Shown: positions 61,424 through 64,000 of the stretch, piece by piece
Position numbering within the stretch: the stretch's first letter is position 1
How the letters are laid out: every line of letters starts with the position of its first letter
From: Rhodococcus_F sp040656415
GTDB taxonomy: Bacteria > Actinomycetota > Actinomycetes > Mycobacteriales > Mycobacteriaceae
Length of the DNA stretch: 64,000 bases
Reading direction: 5' to 3'
NCBI RefSeq assembly: GCF_040656415.1
Contig: NZ_JBFAMC010000005.1
Location: 1-64,000, forward strand
Translations under genes and position numbers: made by a program
The notes under the pieces: model-generated
What the model saw: the letters and a program-made list of their open reading frames with translations, nothing else
Told to the model about the DNA's origin: nothing
Databases searched by the model: none

Positions 61424-61879
61424 ATGCGACAGCGCGGGGTGCTCCGGACCAATCCTGGTCATCGGCTGGTCGTGCTCGCAGCCGGGACGGTCGCACTTGC
61501 TGCGATCGTCGCCGGGTGCGCCGGAGTGGAATCGACGCCCGCGGTCGACTCCACGGTGTCACCGAGTCCCTCCGCTGTCGCAGATCCCGGCATTGCCCTG
61601 GTTCCCGGTGAGGTCACCGAGGCGCAGGCGATCCAGCTGTGCACCGACCTCGAGAGCCAATTGCAGAGTTGGCGAACCTATACCCCGACCATCGGCAAGA
61701 CCGGTCTCAACGGGGTTGTCGGAACGTGGATCGCGAAGAACAACCTCAGTGCGCTCGACTTCCTGCAGGATCGTGCGCGGGTCGACGTAATCACCACGGC
61801 AGCCTGCCCCGACATCCGGCAACAAGCGGCAACCGCGCTCGAGATCCCCGACCTCGCATCCGGCCTGATCGGCTTCTAG
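61424..61879 (+). CDS. Small lipoprotein of unknown function
   Basis: The protein has 151 residues. The lipobox is IVAGCAG, followed by a Ser/Pro/Thr-rich linker (STVSPSPSAVADPG) and a compact helical domain with CTDLESQLQSW and ACPDIRQQA, giving two further cysteines that may pair. ATG 61424 was chosen since GAGGAG lies 6 bases before it. It follows panB after 44 bases. I do not recognise a family beyond actinobacterial lipoproteins. Confidence 0.75.
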   Translation: MRQRGVLRTNPGHRLVVLAAGTVALAAIVAGCAGVESTPAVDSTVSPSPSAVADPGIALVPGEVTEAQAIQLCTDLESQLQSWRTYTPTIGKTGLNGVVGTWIAKNNLSALDFLQDRARVDVITTAACPDIRQQAATALEIPDLASGLIGF

Positions 61880-61886
61880 TGTGTCG

Positions 61887-62852
61887 ATGACACCGCTTCG
61901 CACCCTCTACCCTCCACTCGAGCCGTACCAGTTCGGATACCTCGATGTCGGTGACCGGCAGCAGGTCTACTGGGAATCGAGCGGCAATCCGGACGGGAAG
62001 CCGGTGGTGTTTCTCCACGGTGGACCGGGTGGCGGCACGGAACCTGTGCAGCGGCAATTCTTCGATCCGCAGCGGTATCGAATCGTGCTGTTCGATCAGC
62101 GTGGGTGCGGTCGGTCCACCCCTCACGTTGCCGACGGTGCCGATCTGTCCGTCAACACCACTGACCACCTGATCGACGACATCGAGGTGCTGCGAAACCA
62201 CCTCGGCATCGACCGCTGGCAGGTCTTCGGTGGGTCGTGGGGGTCCACTCTGGCACTCGCGTACGCGCAGAAGTATCGACATCGGGTGACCGAACTGGTC
62301 TTGCGCGGCATCTTCCTGCTGCGTCGCAGCGAGATCGACTGGTACTACAACGGCGGGGCCGGACATCTGTTCCCAGATCTTTGGGAGAAGTTCTTGGCCC
62401 CGGTGCCGGAATCGGAGCGCGCTGGCGACCTCGTCGCGGCTTATCACCGGCTCCTTCACGCCGACGACCCCGATGTCGCTACGCGTGCTGCGATCGCATG
62501 GTCGACCTGGGAGGGAGCTACGAGTTCGCTACTACCCAAGCCAGAGCATGTCGCGGACACCTCGAGACCGAGATTCGCACTCGCCTTCGCCCGCATCGAG
62601 AACCACTACTTCTACAACCGCGGGTTCCTCGACGAAGGCCAGCTTCTGAACGACGCGGCCGCACTGGACAGCATTCCGGGTGTGATGGTGCAGGGCCGCT
62701 ACGATGTGGTCTGCCCGGCCACGAGTGCGTGGGCACTGCATCGGGCGTGGCCAGGCTCCCGACTCGAAATCGTCGACGACGCAGGGCATTCGGCGATGGA
62801 GCCAGGAATCGTCCATCACCTTGTCGAGGCGACGGACCAGTTCAGGGACTGA
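61887..62852 (+). CDS. pip: Proline iminopeptidase (S33)
   Basis: The protein has 321 residues. Motifs are FLHGGPGGGTEP, LFDQRGCGRSTPH, the nucleophile serine in GGSWGSTLALAYA, and QGRYDVVCP (Asp) with DDAGHSAMEP (His). It removes N-terminal proline from peptides in the cytoplasm. The start could be GTG 61881 or ATG 61887; no ribosome site separates them, and the gene lies 7 bases after the lipoprotein stop, so it is probably coupled. Confidence 0.93.
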   Translation: MTPLRTLYPPLEPYQFGYLDVGDRQQVYWESSGNPDGKPVVFLHGGPGGGTEPVQRQFFDPQRYRIVLFDQRGCGRSTPHVADGADLSVNTTDHLIDDIEVLRNHLGIDRWQVFGGSWGSTLALAYAQKYRHRVTELVLRGIFLLRRSEIDWYYNGGAGHLFPDLWEKFLAPVPESERAGDLVAAYHRLLHADDPDVATRAAIAWSTWEGATSSLLPKPEHVADTSRPRFALAFARIENHYFYNRGFLDEGQLLNDAAALDSIPGVMVQGRYDVVCPATSAWALHRAWPGSRLEIVDDAGHSAMEPGIVHHLVEATDQFRD

Positions 62853-62898
62853 CGTCCCCCCGAGGGCACCGCCGAGCCAGGCCGGACCGTCATCACCC

Positions 62899-63084
62899 CT
62901 AGCGGTTCCACTCCTCGTCCGCCCGATCTGCCTCCTTGTTCCGTTCCGCGGCGATCTCGAGAGCCTTCTCGGCAGAGTCCCGGTCCGGATAGGGCCCCAT
63001 CCTGGACATGGACGACGGCGTCTTTCCCTGCGTGACGGTGCCGTTCTCGATGTCGTAATACCAAAGATGATCCTCGTCTCTCAT
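62899..63084 (-). CDS. Small SPOR-like protein of 61 residues
   Basis: The sequence is compact and charged: HLWYYDIENGTVTQGKTPSS, then MGPYPDRDSAEKALEIAAER. The pattern W-Y-(D/N)-x-G-T-V followed by M-G-P-Y-x-D-x-x-x-A-x-x-A-L resembles SPOR-like small proteins frequent in actinobacteria. ATG 63084 was chosen over an N-terminal extension to 63165 with no similarity. It converges on pip. Function unknown. Confidence 0.65.
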   Translation of the reverse strand: MRDEDHLWYYDIENGTVTQGKTPSSMSRMGPYPDRDSAEKALEIAAERNKEADRADEEWNR

Positions 63085-63153
63085 GTGTTCAGTGTGACAC
63101 CGATGCGCCAATACGATGCCGATCACACTCGGGCTGTTATCGTCTTGCTCTGT

Positions 63154-63172
63154 CCGGTGATCCATTCACCGG
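63154..63172. other. Small hairpin upstream of the 30-codon ORF
   Basis: A 7-bp perfect stem CCGGTGA/TCACCGG with a 5-base loop lies in a gene-free stretch (63085-63239). It may belong to a promoter or an untranslated leader of the small ORF. Nothing else is recognised in this stretch, apart from a TACAGT -10-like element near 63212-63217. Confidence 0.35.
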
Positions 63173-63239
63173 GGACGGTGAGTGTGGTGTCAGCGTTCTG
63201 TCCTTCCACGTACAGTGCCGGAACAATGAATGGGGCGAG

Positions 63240-63332
63240 ATGTCAACAATCATTTACGACCAGCTACTTCCCTACCTGGGCGCCGAGGGTGCAAGATATT
63301 GGGCCCAGTTGCTCGTGGTCGATCCCGTCTGA
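63240..63332 (+). CDS. 30-codon small ORF with ribosome site and terminator
   Basis: The predicted peptide starts MSTIIYDQLLPYL and continues GAEGARYWAQLLVVDPV. GGGGCGAG ends next to the ATG, and a TACAGT element lies about 23 bases upstream. A perfect palindromic terminator begins 17 bases after the stop. Codon use is moderately G+C-rich at third positions. I know no family. It may be a small protein gene or a leader peptide of a short RNA. Confidence 0.45.
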   Translation: MSTIIYDQLLPYLGAEGARYWAQLLVVDPV

Positions 63333-63349
63333 CGGGCGTCGATGCCTGA

Positions 63350-63377
63350 AAGCCCCTGCCGCGCGCGGCAGGGGCTT
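63350..63377 (+). terminator. Perfect palindromic terminator after the 30-codon ORF
   Basis: A 28-base perfect inverted repeat (AAGCCCCTGCCGCG and its complement) lies in a gene-free stretch. It ends 78 bases before the HadA-like gene. Confidence 0.85.
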
Positions 63378-63455
63378 GATCGTGCCTGCCAAATTCGTGC
63401 AAGTCTCGGACCGCTTCACGCCCCTCGGGGGTTCGGACCTCTCTAGGCTTGAGTA

Positions 63456-63902
63456 ATGGCAGTGAATCCAGAGATCGTGGGTCGTGTCTACCCGCCGACC
63501 AGGCCCTATCTCGTCGGTCGCGAGAAGATCCGGGAGTTCGCAAAGGCCGTGTTCGCCAACAACCCGATCTCCTTCGACGTTGTCAGCGCTCGCGCGGCAG
63601 GCCATGCAGATCTCGTTGCGCCACCTACGTTTCCCGTCATCGTCCAGGGACGTGCCCTCGCGCAATTGGTTGCCGATCCGACGACGGGGATCAAACCCAA
63701 CAACCTGGTACACAGCGCCGAACATGCCCGCTCTCAACGCCCAGTTGTCGCGGGCGACGAACTCTCTGCGGTGTTGACCATTGTCGACGTGTCACCGCGA
63801 GGCGTGAACGCACTGCTCGTGGCCGATGTCGAAATCGTGGACGCAATAGGCGATAACGTAAGCACGATCACCTCGAACCTTTTCGTCAGAGGTGACCGAT
63901 GA
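63456..63902 (+). CDS. HadA-like MaoC-family (3R)-hydroxyacyl dehydratase subunit
   Basis: The protein has 148 residues, an N-terminal MaoC/FAS1-type hot-dog subunit. VGREKIREFAKAVFANNP and ARSQRPVVAGDELSAVL parallel mycobacterial HadA. HadA is the non-catalytic partner that binds substrate, while HadB carries the catalytic residues. The pair dehydrates beta-hydroxyacyl-ACP in FAS-II/mycolic-acid elongation. Actinobacteria have several such pairs; this is not at the usual hadABC place, so it may be a paralogue. Confidence 0.82.
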   Translation: MAVNPEIVGRVYPPTRPYLVGREKIREFAKAVFANNPISFDVVSARAAGHADLVAPPTFPVIVQGRALAQLVADPTTGIKPNNLVHSAEHARSQRPVVAGDELSAVLTIVDVSPRGVNALLVADVEIVDAIGDNVSTITSNLFVRGDR

Positions 63903-64000
63903 CGTCCCCCGAGCGGATATTGCTTGGCGACACCGTCGCCAAGTCCCGCTACCACCTGACCCGCGAATCACTGGTTCGCTACGCCGGGGCATCGGGTGAC
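63899..64000 (+). CDS. HadB-like MaoC dehydratase, cut by the window end
   Basis: Only 34 codons are present (TSPERILLGDTVAKSRYHLT, then a RYAGASGD end), with the MaoC start seen in HadB-type subunits, where YAGASGD begins the catalytic region. ATG overlaps the stop of the HadA-like gene (ATGA), as in hadAB pairs. Confidence 0.75.
   Translation, partial: MTSPERILLGDTVAKSRYHLTRESLVRYAGASGD

Overview
The window is high-G+C actinobacterial chromosome, most likely from Rhodococcus or a close relative (Mycobacteriales). This rests on family recognition and on gene order remembered from Mycobacterium tuberculosis; no search was run. From about 4.7 to 61.4 kb the backbone follows the Rv2188c-Rv2225 order: pimB', a secreted peptidase-like gene, NlpC/P60 hydrolases, an exonuclease/UvrC-like fusion, trpD, ctaE-qcrCAB, ctaF-ctaC, asnB, adenosine kinase, erpA, glycerate kinase, the DUF3043 gene, cobT-cobS, ilvE, pepA, dlaT, lipB-lipA, the DUF4191 and RDD genes, glnA1, glnE, glnA2, a TAP-type hydrolase and panB. 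The alternate-signal exported proteins at the left end belong to a family that I recall being named after a Rhodococcus erythropolis locus.

Layout. (1) 1-4.5 kb: a SipW/TasA-like export locus on the minus strand, with two small exported proteins, a SipW-type signal peptidase carrying its own substrate-like segment, and the start of a probable further exported gene at the very edge; a separate secreted protein follows. (2) 4.7-9.6 kb: envelope genes (PimB' mannosyltransferase, membrane-anchored gluzincin peptidase, two NlpC/P60 hydrolases). The hydrolases have matched promoters and related structured leaders that look like c-di-AMP riboswitches. (3) 9.65-13.3 kb: nuclease fusion, stand-alone Lrp ligand-binding domain, trpD and an unknown gene. 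(4) 13.4-22 kb: the cytochrome bcc-aa3 genes, split by a P-type H+-ATPase-like gene. (5) 22-31.5 kb: asnB, adenosine kinase, erpA, glycerate kinase, the cobU-cobT-cobS operon, ilvE. (6) 32-39.6 kb: pepA, then dlaT with lipB and lipA, i.e. a lipoylated acyltransferase beside the enzymes that make its cofactor. (7) 40.2-58.7 kb: nitrogen assimilation, with glnA1 behind a four-box GlnR-like operator, and glnE-glnA2 placed 12.5 kb away.

Between glnA1 and glnE lies an accessory block absent from the remembered mycobacterial order: a P/Q/Y-rich membrane protein, a hydantoinase/oxoprolinase pair (hyuA-hyuB) bracketed by related direct-repeat hairpins, two secreted seven-bladed YVTN propellers, a complete osmoprotectant-type ABC transporter operon and an EEP-family phosphatase coupled to glnE. 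After panB come a lipoprotein, a proline iminopeptidase, two very small genes (one a 30-codon ORF closed by a perfect terminator palindrome) and a HadA/HadB-like MaoC dehydratase pair cut by the window end.

No rRNA, tRNA, CRISPR array, transposase or prophage genes were seen. The best candidates for unusual biology are the SipW fusion with its duplicated leader, the paired leaders of the NlpC/P60 genes, the repeat-bracketed hyuBA cassette and the 30-codon transcription unit.
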